From IMG/VR virus record IMGVR_UViG_3300014913_000009, positions 25,971-89,970 of that record: DNA of 64,000 bases. One strand, 5' to 3'. Positions 22,033 to 30,215 of the stretch are shown one piece after another. Under the pieces are notes generated by a model. The model made no database searches, had not been told where the DNA came from, and worked only from the letters and a program-made list of their open reading frames with translations. This DNA comes from a virus. Position numbers and translations under genes: made by a program. Positions within the stretch are counted from its first letter, which is position 1, and each line of letters opens with the position of its first letter.

Positions 22033-23535
22033 ATGGTAGCCCCAATACTCCTTACAAGCACTCCGGCAAATGGCGCTGATGCCGTTCCAACAAATCTTGA
22101 ATTACAATTAGAATTCAATACGCCAATTGACCCAACAACAGTTGACGGCGCAATTCAAGTTAAGGATGTCGAAACTGGCGTAATATATAATGTTGATTTT
22201 GATGTAACTTCAAATGTTATAACAATATATACTGGTAGGACTTTAGAGGATTATACCCGATTTGAAATACGGGTATATGGAAATGATTTATCGTCAATAG
22301 TTGATCCAATCAAATCTGCCGATGGAGATCCATTGGCTGCAAGTTTTTGGATATCATTCATGACATCTAAGCCCGTCAGCACGGGAGTAAGTTCGGACGA
22401 CGATTCGTATTACGAAACCTCAATTGATGGTTCTGGAAGCGTTGTCGTTGAATCTTTTGATAAATTCGCATTTACCAGCAGTTTTCCAGACGACGAAACC
22501 TTATATTTGGACCCAGGATATTTTAATGCTGATAGCTCTGGCAATCCAAACAATCCAATAACAATAACATTTAATCTCGATGTCGATCCTGTCAGCACTT
22601 CCGGCAACATAACAATCCAACAGCGAGCATTTGTTGATACAAGATTCGCCGTACCATCACTCCCCGAAATAGAGGGGTTGTTCGATACGGGATTTAGTTC
22701 GCCTTCAGGCAATGTATATTGCCCTACGCAGAAATCGGATTATGAATACCCCGATTTCTCGGTATCTGTTTCTAACGGCGTGCTTTCGCTCACAATAGAC
22801 AATGAGGACGGGCTTCGATGGAATTCACAAATAAGGATTCATGTCTCGTCCGACCTTCTTTCAACAGAGGCAACTGGAGGGCAGGCATTAGGTACTCCCG
22901 TCGATATATTATTTACGACCGGTATGTATCCATGGTTTGCTGAGATAGAGCAATTAAGACTCGAACTAGGCACAGAGAATACAGAGTATTCAGACTTTCT
23001 GTTGGCTCGATTTATTTTAAGAGCATCTATCAGAGCGTGGAGATTGTCATGTTTCACATTTGATTTATGCAATCCTCCGTATTTTGTCAATGATTATGTT
23101 TTGAACAGAGCCATATATGACATATATACTGGACCAAAGGGCATCGCGAAATCAACTGGCAAATCAAAATCATTAGGAGACTTCTCGGTAAGATACGGAT
23201 CGTCCGACACTGGGATAGCATTTAAGCAAAAACTCAACGACTTAACAAAGATCGTCAAAGAATTCGAAATGTGGCTTAAATGGAGATGCTCCGGTCAAGG
23301 TGGGTATGGTGGTATGGCAACGGCCGTCAGAGGTGGAAGTAGAAGTGATTATCCTATCAAAAGATTCAGAGAAAGACATTGGCATAGGGAGTCACATGGA
23401 GATGCCTCCTATCATGGGCTTGAAAATACAGCATCGGATCGCGCATTTAAATTGCCGCGAATTAATGAAGAATACTTGCCAGTATATAGTAGGTGGGGAT
23501 ACTCCTCGTATTATGCTTGGCGCAATGGAGAATAA
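22033..23535 (+). CDS. Head-tail connector-like protein with Ig-like domains
   Basis: 500 aa. Residues 1-113 match a bacterial Ig-like domain of the Big_5/SbsA kind (LLTSTPANGADAVPTNLELQ, then FNTPIDPTTVD, then YTRFEIRVYG). Residues 155-300 look like a second such domain, with a longer loop. The last 195 residues (AEIEQLRLELGTENTEYSD, then LARFILRASIRAWRL) are helical then basic/aromatic and sit where head-tail connectors are coded. I infer a neck protein that carries surface-exposed Ig modules. The start is ATG 22033, four bases after the previous stop. Confidence 0.6.
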   Translation: MVAPILLTSTPANGADAVPTNLELQLEFNTPIDPTTVDGAIQVKDVETGVIYNVDFDVTSNVITIYTGRTLEDYTRFEIRVYGNDLSSIVDPIKSADGDPLAASFWISFMTSKPVSTGVSSDDDSYYETSIDGSGSVVVESFDKFAFTSSFPDDETLYLDPGYFNADSSGNPNNPITITFNLDVDPVSTSGNITIQQRAFVDTRFAVPSLPEIEGLFDTGFSSPSGNVYCPTQKSDYEYPDFSVSVSNGVLSLTIDNEDGLRWNSQIRIHVSSDLLSTEATGGQALGTPVDILFTTGMYPWFAEIEQLRLELGTENTEYSDFLLARFILRASIRAWRLSCFTFDLCNPPYFVNDYVLNRAIYDIYTGPKGIAKSTGKSKSLGDFSVRYGSSDTGIAFKQKLNDLTKIVKEFEMWLKWRCSGQGGYGGMATAVRGGSRSDYPIKRFRERHWHRESHGDASYHGLENTASDRAFKLPRINEEYLPVYSRWGYSSYYAWRNGE

Positions 23536-23538
23536 CAA

Positions 23539-23889
23539 ATGAAAAAAAGATGGAAAATGGCAAAGGAATATCGAACGTCCGACATTAAATTGGCGTCATA
23601 TTTACTTACAATTGGACAAACATTAATTGATTTTAATTATGCGCCGATTAATCAGAATCATAAGCATCAAAAACAAAGAACGAAAGTTTTGTTTGTTTTT
23701 GAATTAAATGACGAAATAAACGATTGTATTATCGACTATAATGCAAGGCGAGACAGAGTGAGCGCCAGCCTATTATTGGATAACTTTAACAACCTGAAGG
23801 CAATGGTGGCCAATAGTAATTACCTTACATTGGAAGAAATTACCGAATCGGTCGAAAAAGATAGCAAACAAATCGAAAATGGCGAATGA
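23539..23889 (+). CDS. DUF5659-like small protein
   Basis: 116 aa. The EYRTSDIKLASYLLTIGQTL block followed by a beta strand (KVLFVFEL) and IIDYNARRDRVSASLLLDNF fits the small DUF5659 family found in phages and bacteria, of unknown function. It overlaps the next gene by 4 bases (ATGA). In the neck cluster it may be an assembly factor, but nothing in the sequence proves it. Confidence 0.5.
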   Translation: MKKRWKMAKEYRTSDIKLASYLLTIGQTLIDFNYAPINQNHKHQKQRTKVLFVFELNDEINDCIIDYNARRDRVSASLLLDNFNNLKAMVANSNYLTLEEITESVEKDSKQIENGE

Positions 23890-24863
23890 ATTATTTTGAT
23901 GAATTACTAACGAATGGTCCCGTTGAAAAAAACAAACGGAGAATGCCAGACTCAATGGTTCCTCTTATGCAGAGGCCATTGTTTCGCCCCAACGACTACA
24001 ATCTTACCGAAGACGATGCTCCGGCAAGATCAATGTTACCAGGATACGAAAGTATCGTCGATGCAATTGATATAATGCTTAAGCATTTACAGCATTATGT
24101 AAAGCCGTATGATACCAATCCAATGCGAGTATGGTTTCCATTTGAATATATGCCCCTTAAAGAAGGGGATAAGATATTTGACGCTCAAACACCAACAAAT
24201 GTTTATACAATAAAAGACCTTGACAATAAATATCAGGGCGTGTATAATTTAGAGGGTAATGGATCTGCACCAACAAAGCAATCCATACTTTATGTGAGTC
24301 CCGAGGATAGAATCAGATTTATGGTTGGCTATCCAGCATCAGAAGATAATGATACTTATGCCGAAACAGAAGGATGGGAATCGTTAAAAAGTGGCACTCA
24401 CAATCCTACAATTACTTACAGGTTTATTAGAGTTGAACCTGCTGGACACAAAGACTACTTTTCGGGAACCAGAGATATAGGTTCTAGATTTGTCGGGTCT
24501 TTTGAATATGAAGACGGTACAGTTGCTACCGTAAATTCGCAGAGATTTGACGTGGAACTCCAATTTTCCTGTTGGATGTCCACAAACGTTGGCGCGGTCA
24601 ATCTTACGCGATGGTTTAGGGAAGCAATGAGTATTATAATCCCCGTCCTGCGTGGGCATGGATTAGAACATGGACATTTCTACAAACAGGAACAAGATGT
24701 CCACCTCACGCGATGGCGCAATGATATTATTGCCCGAAGCATTGTCTACCGATTTAGAATCGGCGAGGCAAAAGCAATGAAGGCATATATCTTAAAGAGT
24801 CTGACGGTCAGAACGACAGTCAGCGATGACGGGGAAATAGGTATGGAAATACCGCTATATTAA
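23886..24863 (+). CDS. Neck or tail-terminator-like protein
   Basis: 325 aa, unrecognised by motif. It lies directly before the tail sheath gene, where myoviruses encode neck and tail-completion proteins (T4 gp14/gp15/gp3 positions). The sequence mixes helices (YESIVDAIDIMLKHLQHYV) with beta regions (FIRVEPAGHKDYFSG, FDVELQFSCWMSTN) and a WFREAMSIIIPVLRGHG helix. The assignment rests on gene order. Confidence 0.5.
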   Translation: MNYFDELLTNGPVEKNKRRMPDSMVPLMQRPLFRPNDYNLTEDDAPARSMLPGYESIVDAIDIMLKHLQHYVKPYDTNPMRVWFPFEYMPLKEGDKIFDAQTPTNVYTIKDLDNKYQGVYNLEGNGSAPTKQSILYVSPEDRIRFMVGYPASEDNDTYAETEGWESLKSGTHNPTITYRFIRVEPAGHKDYFSGTRDIGSRFVGSFEYEDGTVATVNSQRFDVELQFSCWMSTNVGAVNLTRWFREAMSIIIPVLRGHGLEHGHFYKQEQDVHLTRWRNDIIARSIVYRFRIGEAKAMKAYILKSLTVRTTVSDDGEIGMEIPLY

Positions 24864-24910
24864 TGAATAAGGTAAAACAATTACGGCAATTTAAATAAGG
24901 ACAACTTATT

Positions 24911-26365
24911 ATGACAGACGTTTTTTCAAACGTGCCGGGTGTACGCCTTACTTTCAAAGATGGTGGATTAGCAGTTAATCCTCCAGCTCCAGGAACTAAG
25001 GTTACTGTCCTGGCTGTAACAACCTCTTCCTCACTTGATGTGAATGAACCTGTTGTCACTGCTAAACAATCCGATGCACTCGCACTAAGTTATCATGCAG
25101 ATGGCAGTCCGTCAGAAATGACGCATGCTATTTCCGAAGCTTATGCTGGTGGTGCGCGAATTGTTGAATTAGTCAAAATCTGTCGGGAAGACGCTAGTGG
25201 AAATCCGCTCGCTTCTGGTGAAGTCGCTACCGAATCTGGTGGTACTTATACCAAATCTGACGATATGACAGCAGACCAAAGATATGATTTACTCGAAGAT
25301 GCTTATGCACAATTACTCGATCATGATGTTGATATTGTGGTCCCGTATAATGTATTTATTGATAATCCAGGTACTGCTTCTGGCTCATTGCCGAGGCGGG
25401 AATTTGGATGGCAATTAGCACATTTTTGCTATGAAAGCACTCGAGGGAATAATACGGCAATAGGCGTAATAGCACATAGAAGTGAATTGGAGGTCGCGGA
25501 TCAAGAGCATAGCGAAACAGTTGATGTTATGCACGGAACTCCGACTCTCGCTCAACTCAGTCGTTGGGCAACTGAACTCAAGAATCATACTTATGATTCG
25601 TGGTATGATGGCGACGGCGTAAATGGAACCGATGGAAATCATAGACCAACCAGTTATGCATATTTCTTAAATGCAAGTGATTCGACCCTCCCTGGTACGA
25701 TTTCATCTGCTGAGACAGATGCTAACGGATGGCCAATAGATCTTGGTAAATATATCAGCGTAGTTGCTGGTAATGTCAGGCATCCAAATTTCATTGCTCA
25801 AGTCAATTATCCCGAGTTTGGATATTATAATGGCAACAAAGCATGTTATTATGCGGGAATGCTCACAAGGTTACCTTCTGAGATAAGTCCAACTAATAAG
25901 GCGCTTTCTGGAATAAGTGTGGCAAGAAAATTAAGTATTACACAACTCAACAACTGTATTGGTGCTCGATATATTGTACCTCGAATCAAGGCTGGTAGGG
26001 GACTTCTTGTCGCCGATGCCATGACTGGTGCGTGGAATGTATCGCGGTACTACAGAAGTGATTATACACGTATCACAACTGTACAGATTTCACATGAAGT
26101 TGGGGATATAATTCGCAATACTATTGACCCACTTATAGGCAATCCGCCAAATCCCAACACTACGGCATCAATTCAGGCTATGCTGGACAATCTTTTGCAG
26201 GACATGATTGAGGATGGCAAGTTACTTGCCGGCTCATCTGCTGTATTTAGCCAGACTCCTGAAGAGCGTGCCCTAAACGAAGGGACTGTTAACGCATCAC
26301 TCCAAGTACCTGGAGAGTTGCGTATTGTTACTGGTGTTATTGGCTTATCGAAAGCCACAGCATAG
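24911..26365 (+). CDS. Tail sheath protein
   Basis: 484 aa, the contractile outer tail. It begins VFSNVPGVRLTFKDGG and APGTKVTVLAVTTS, typical of sheath N termini, continues with the alpha/beta core (AISEAYAGGARIVELVKI; YAQLLDHDVDIVVPYNVF), and ends with the conserved assembly part NNCIGARYIVPRIKAGRGLL, SDYTRITTVQISHEVGD, RNTIDPLIGNP and a last beta hairpin LQVPGELRIVTGVIGL. AAGGACAAC precedes the ATG. It defines the phage as a myovirus. Confidence 0.87.
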   Translation: MTDVFSNVPGVRLTFKDGGLAVNPPAPGTKVTVLAVTTSSSLDVNEPVVTAKQSDALALSYHADGSPSEMTHAISEAYAGGARIVELVKICREDASGNPLASGEVATESGGTYTKSDDMTADQRYDLLEDAYAQLLDHDVDIVVPYNVFIDNPGTASGSLPRREFGWQLAHFCYESTRGNNTAIGVIAHRSELEVADQEHSETVDVMHGTPTLAQLSRWATELKNHTYDSWYDGDGVNGTDGNHRPTSYAYFLNASDSTLPGTISSAETDANGWPIDLGKYISVVAGNVRHPNFIAQVNYPEFGYYNGNKACYYAGMLTRLPSEISPTNKALSGISVARKLSITQLNNCIGARYIVPRIKAGRGLLVADAMTGAWNVSRYYRSDYTRITTVQISHEVGDIIRNTIDPLIGNPPNPNTTASIQAMLDNLLQDMIEDGKLLAGSSAVFSQTPEERALNEGTVNASLQVPGELRIVTGVIGLSKATA

Positions 26366-26378
26366 GAGGAACTAAATT

Positions 26379-27017
26379 ATGGCTATGAGCACAAATGATT
26401 ATGGTAAAACATACACATCTTTCTCCGGTGCTGACATTCTCATCTCTGTTGGTGGGAAAATTATGGGTGAATTGCAAGGAATATCCTACAGCATTACCCG
26501 TGAAAAAGCACCATTATATACACTAGGGTCACCGGACCCCCGCTCATTCTCTCGTGGCAAACGAGGAATTAGTGGAAGTTTAATTTTCTTAGTATTTAAT
26601 AAAAGTCCGCTTCCCGGAAGCATGCCAGAGGAAAGGGTTGAGTTTATAGGGGATTCAAAAGAGGGTCAAATTTCTACATCTATGTATAATAATAATCTCT
26701 TTCAAGAGCCAACTGCCCCACTACAAACCATAGCCGCAGGCACATTCGGCAGCGAAAATCCAATAAAATCATATTATGCAGATCAGATCCCCCCGTTTGA
26801 TGCCCTGATAAGAGCGTCAAATGAATATGGACATACGGCATTCATGGAAATTATTGGTATCGAAATACTTAATACCGGCTCTGGAATGTCTGTTGACGAC
26901 ATTACAATTGATGAATCTCACACTTATGTTGCGAGACGTATCAAAAAATGGTACAATCAGCAGAGGTTTGCCGGCAGCAGATGGGCCGAGGACGATTATC
27001 TTGGTGCCTCATACTAG
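26379..27017 (+). CDS. Major tail tube protein
   Basis: 212 aa. Tube-type blocks are FSGADILISVGGKIMGELQG, SPDPRSFSRGKRGISGSLIFLV, an aspartate-containing IPPFDALIRASNEYGHTAFM and DDITIDESHTYVARRI. It directly follows the sheath behind a very strong AGGAGGA site and is followed by an intrinsic terminator, as expected for an abundant subunit. Two larger paralogues come next. Confidence 0.8.
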   Translation: MAMSTNDYGKTYTSFSGADILISVGGKIMGELQGISYSITREKAPLYTLGSPDPRSFSRGKRGISGSLIFLVFNKSPLPGSMPEERVEFIGDSKEGQISTSMYNNNLFQEPTAPLQTIAAGTFGSENPIKSYYADQIPPFDALIRASNEYGHTAFMEIIGIEILNTGSGMSVDDITIDESHTYVARRIKKWYNQQRFAGSRWAEDDYLGASY

Positions 27018-27061
27018 TGCATGATAAGACGAAACAATGAAAAATTTAGATGATTAAGGAA

Positions 27062-27112
27062 ATGGCCTGGCAGCCGTCATGGCTGCCAGGCTCTTTTTAT
27101 TATGACTACTGA
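27062..27112 (+). other. Possible 16-codon leader ORF through the terminator
   Basis: ATG 27062 opens MAWQPSWLPGSFYYDY and stops at TGA 27110, reading straight through the terminator hairpin and overlapping the start of the next gene by 11 bases. AGGA is only one base from this ATG, too close for an ideal site, so translation is doubtful. Confidence 0.25.
27065..27100 (+). terminator. Intrinsic terminator after the tail tube gene
   Basis: GCCTGGCAGCC (27065-27075) pairs perfectly with GGCTGCCAGGC (27081-27091) around GTCAT and is followed by TCTTTTTATT. The start codon of the next gene (27102) follows the T-tract at once, so that gene has no independent ribosome site outside the hairpin. Confidence 0.93.
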
Positions 27113-27764
27113 CCCAAAAAAAGGATTTCCCGATTATCGCTACTCTTTCACAGGAAGCGATTACCGTGTAACCTACATCTCAAAAAATACCGAAGGACTC
27201 AATCGGGTATTAACCGGATTGCAGACTCTTTCATTCTCTACCCATTCGGACTTATTCCCAGGCAGACGGCTTGGCGAAAAAGGTGTTCATGGATATGCAG
27301 TTGGCACAAAAACAGTCGCCGGAACAATGATATTCTTATTCAGAGGAAATGACCCTTTCCTTGAAGAAATTGCCATCTCTGAAAAAGAAGTAAAAGGCAA
27401 TACTCCATACGAAACAAGACCTTGTCATTTGGAGGCTATTCCTGAATTCGATCTGATTATACAGGCAACTTCAGAAGTACCCTTATATGATGCTCAGGGA
27501 AAACTCAAAATACACAATACAAAAATGTTTCTCGGCGGAATAAAATTATCCGAGACTGGCGGCACATTATCTATACATGATGTATATACAGAAATAATGT
27601 ACACATTTGTTGCAAGAGAGCAGATTCCTTTTGCATCATCCATCCCCGATGATACAATAAGTAGAATCACGCAAAATAAAAATCAGTCGTCATCTATTCA
27701 ATCTCTACTTAACCAATACAACGATCAATTAGATGAGTTTAGAATAAGAAGGGGAAAAAGTTAA
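27102..27764 (+). CDS. Tail tube-like paralogue 2
   Basis: 220 aa, related to the major tube protein: YSFTGSDYRVTYI, LGEKGVHGYAVGTKTVAGTM (matching the charged loop plus GSLIF strand of the tube), IPEFDLIIQATSEV, and a final SIHDVYTEIMYTFVAREQ. The C-terminal 40 residues are an added Gln/Asn-rich helix. By analogy with T4 gp54/gp48, which share the tube fold and join tube to baseplate, this could be a tube initiator. Its ATG sits directly after a terminator T-tract. Confidence 0.65.
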   Translation: MTTDPKKGFPDYRYSFTGSDYRVTYISKNTEGLNRVLTGLQTLSFSTHSDLFPGRRLGEKGVHGYAVGTKTVAGTMIFLFRGNDPFLEEIAISEKEVKGNTPYETRPCHLEAIPEFDLIIQATSEVPLYDAQGKLKIHNTKMFLGGIKLSETGGTLSIHDVYTEIMYTFVAREQIPFASSIPDDTISRITQNKNQSSSIQSLLNQYNDQLDEFRIRRGKS

Positions 27765-28858
27765 TGGCAATACTTAATAATAATATGCCGCATAAATATT
27801 TCTCCTCCTCTGATTGTAGAATTCTCATTACTAATGGACAAGGAAAAGAAAGTTGGATAGACGAAGCATTCTCGATAGAGTGGATTGTCAATGCGCCAAT
27901 TAATCCGTTGTATGGATATAAGGATAGAGAAATTCGGGCATGGACACCAGGGCGAAAAATAGTTCAGGGTTCACTTATAATGAATTTCAAAAGGCGGAAT
28001 AGTATTACATTGGCAATGACCAACAGTATTGAAAATCTTCTTTACAAAGACATTACGGTAAAATCTGAAAGTAAATTGCTAGAAACAGAGCAAGAGATAA
28101 AAGTAAGGCTTATTAGTTATGCCGAATTTATCAATTCCTATTTCTACAAATTGCCGACAGGGATGAGATTCCAGGATTTGGGACTTCCTTCTGTAAATCT
28201 GGAAGAACCACAGAATACACAAAGAGCCAACGCATTGGCAAATATCCCAATACAAGGAAAAGAAATCAAGATATGCAATCTTCAACATCATGCAAAAAAC
28301 TGGGAAACAGACGAAACCGTCCTACATTCACAGCAATCAAATCCACGCAGTCTTGCCGATGGGTATTCAACAAGAAGAGGTGTTTTTATAGGGGATGGTT
28401 ATAATGAATCTCTGCTCGACGAATTGGATGAATTGATTATAGAAGAACCAAAACATGATGGCAATATTATTTCTCTTAATAATAACAATCCATATAATGC
28501 AGTCGATACTGTATTGCCGAAATTCCTATCCGGATACAGAGATAGTCTTGCCCTGAAAAATGCGCAAAATCCCAATAGTCGAGAACGTCTTAAAAATATA
28601 TATTGGGGCGACGAAAGTAAGGGCGCTTATAATTTACCAGCACCTTATGATAGCGCGGAATCATTATCGCGACAAAATGATTTCGTGATACTTATTGGAC
28701 AGAAAGATCCGATTGATGATTCATTTGAAGATTTTAATCCAGTCGATAGAATACGAATAGAAGATGTTAAATTCCAAGGAGAACAACAAAGAATATCACA
28801 TGCAGAGAAGGATGTGCTTCGTGTAGCATATCCGTTTTTGGCCAAAACGGTCGATTAA
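27764..28858 (+). CDS. Tail tube-like paralogue 3, enlarged
   Basis: 364 aa, third member of the tube series, joined to the previous gene by TAATG. Conserved blocks: YFSSSDCRILITNGQG, YKDREIRAWTPGRKIVQGSL and the closing RIEDVKFQGEQQRISHAEKD. A 120-residue insert in the middle (including SNPRSLADGYSTRRG and ELDELIIEEPKHDG) enlarges it. Probably the tube-baseplate junction or tube cap; the inference rests on paralogy and gene order. Confidence 0.62.
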   Translation: MAILNNNMPHKYFSSSDCRILITNGQGKESWIDEAFSIEWIVNAPINPLYGYKDREIRAWTPGRKIVQGSLIMNFKRRNSITLAMTNSIENLLYKDITVKSESKLLETEQEIKVRLISYAEFINSYFYKLPTGMRFQDLGLPSVNLEEPQNTQRANALANIPIQGKEIKICNLQHHAKNWETDETVLHSQQSNPRSLADGYSTRRGVFIGDGYNESLLDELDELIIEEPKHDGNIISLNNNNPYNAVDTVLPKFLSGYRDSLALKNAQNPNSRERLKNIYWGDESKGAYNLPAPYDSAESLSRQNDFVILIGQKDPIDDSFEDFNPVDRIRIEDVKFQGEQQRISHAEKDVLRVAYPFLAKTVD

Positions 28859-28889
28859 TATTAATACTTTTTTTAAGGATGAAAAACAC

Positions 28890-29540
28890 ATGTCAAATTT
28901 ACCTCCAGGACAATTCGAAGTACCACTTAACGAAGACGAAGTTCCATTGCAAGAAGGTGCAGATGGCTTTCCCGTTGGATTTGGACCTAACTCAGGACGA
29001 GACAATAAGTCCGAACCCAAAAAACCAACAGTACATCAAGTCCCCATGCCACCTCAAGCACAATCTCCCGAAGTATCCACATACTTCAGCCAGAATCGTC
29101 AGTTAGAAGGACAACCATCTCCTCCACCAGGATTCCATTATGACGGATTATTAAATGATATCCCATCCGAATTTCTACAAGCATTGGAAGAGAATCCCGA
29201 AGCCGATTTGGCAAACAATTCCTTATATCCGCCAGGATTAAGACAAGAAATGATTGACAAATGGAAAGAACGATTTGGCAAATCAAATGTTTATCTTGTT
29301 ACAATCGTCGATCATGTTTATGTATTTCGTGCAATTTCAAGACAAGAATGGGCCTGGATAAAACAACAGGGATTCGACCAGGAGACGTTTGAAAACCAGA
29401 TGGTTTGGACAACCCTATTATTCCCCAAGGTGAGTGCCGAAGTCATGCAAGCATGGCCAGCAGGAATTCCCAGTAGTATTACTGAATATGTGATGCGATT
29501 CTCCGGATTCTCCGCAACCGCAACGCCCATAAGACTTTGA
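28890..29540 (+). CDS. Tail assembly chaperone candidate, first
   Basis: 216 aa. The first 90 residues are Pro/Gln-rich and disordered; the rest, with VTIVDHVYVFRAISRQEWAW and LLFPKVSAEVMQAWPAGIPSS, matches its downstream neighbour (FLFIVRPLSRREF; SLLWPDEDFLDDLPAGVIE). Position between tube genes and the giant genes fits a tail assembly chaperone. It ends in UGA and the next ORF is in the same frame one codon later. AAGGAT precedes the ATG. Confidence 0.6.
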   Translation: MSNLPPGQFEVPLNEDEVPLQEGADGFPVGFGPNSGRDNKSEPKKPTVHQVPMPPQAQSPEVSTYFSQNRQLEGQPSPPPGFHYDGLLNDIPSEFLQALEENPEADLANNSLYPPGLRQEMIDKWKERFGKSNVYLVTIVDHVYVFRAISRQEWAWIKQQGFDQETFENQMVWTTLLFPKVSAEVMQAWPAGIPSSITEYVMRFSGFSATATPIRL

Positions 29541-29543
29541 GCC

Positions 29544-30215
29544 ATGGAAATATCTGATCCGAGGATAGCCTTTGACCTCGACAGACGATGGGCATTGCCA
29601 GATACGACACAATGGACAAGGTCTCAATGGTCGCCACATATAATTGCGGCGATCATTGACGCTAAAGAGCAATATCCAACGGTCTTTATGGTGGAAGTCA
29701 CTACCCCAAAAACATATAATCATAATGGAGATGATTTTCTCTTTATTGTTCGCCCATTATCAAGAAGGGAATTCAATATTGTTGGCTCTGTAAATGCCGC
29801 GGGAATGTTCTTCGATAGAGAAGTATTATATCGGCGATCATTATTATGGCCGGATGAAGATTTTCTCGACGACTTACCAGCAGGTGTTATAGAGACTGTA
29901 TATGATACTGTCGAAATGATATCCGGCTGGGGAGATGTTAGGACACTCCAGGAGTTACAAGCAATTTCGCGCGAACAAATAGGTGTGGATAATGATGTGG
30001 GGTCGGTTGAGTCAAAACTCGACATGACGTTAGGAACAGTTTTCAAATCATTGTCGCCGCTTGACATCAAAGATATGGATGCCTATGAAAGTATGCATCT
30101 TATTTCTATGGTGGAAGGAATTCTTTCCGAACAAGGATTTAAGTTTGACCTTTCTTTCGAAGACAGAAAAGCAGAAGAGGAGATAAGACGAAAAAGATTC
30201 GTTGTTAATAGATGA
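29544..30215 (+). CDS. Tail assembly chaperone candidate, second
   Basis: 223 aa, paralogous core to the previous protein (RPLSRREFNIVGS, LLWPDEDFLDDLPAGV) with a different C-terminal half that is helical and charged (LDMTLGTVFKSLSPLDIKD, EDRKAEEEIRRKRF). The ATG is reached in frame after UGA-GCC from the upstream gene. Siphophages and myoviruses often make a short and a frameshift-extended chaperone; here two separate ORFs share the task, or a readthrough fusion is made. No clear ribosome site precedes the ATG. Confidence 0.6.
   Translation: MEISDPRIAFDLDRRWALPDTTQWTRSQWSPHIIAAIIDAKEQYPTVFMVEVTTPKTYNHNGDDFLFIVRPLSRREFNIVGSVNAAGMFFDREVLYRRSLLWPDEDFLDDLPAGVIETVYDTVEMISGWGDVRTLQELQAISREQIGVDNDVGSVESKLDMTLGTVFKSLSPLDIKDMDAYESMHLISMVEGILSEQGFKFDLSFEDRKAEEEIRRKRFVVNR

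Noticed and set aside
28890-29540. Programmed frameshift in the chaperone gene
   Set aside because: The two ORFs are in the same frame, so a frameshift would not join them; only readthrough or reinitiation could.
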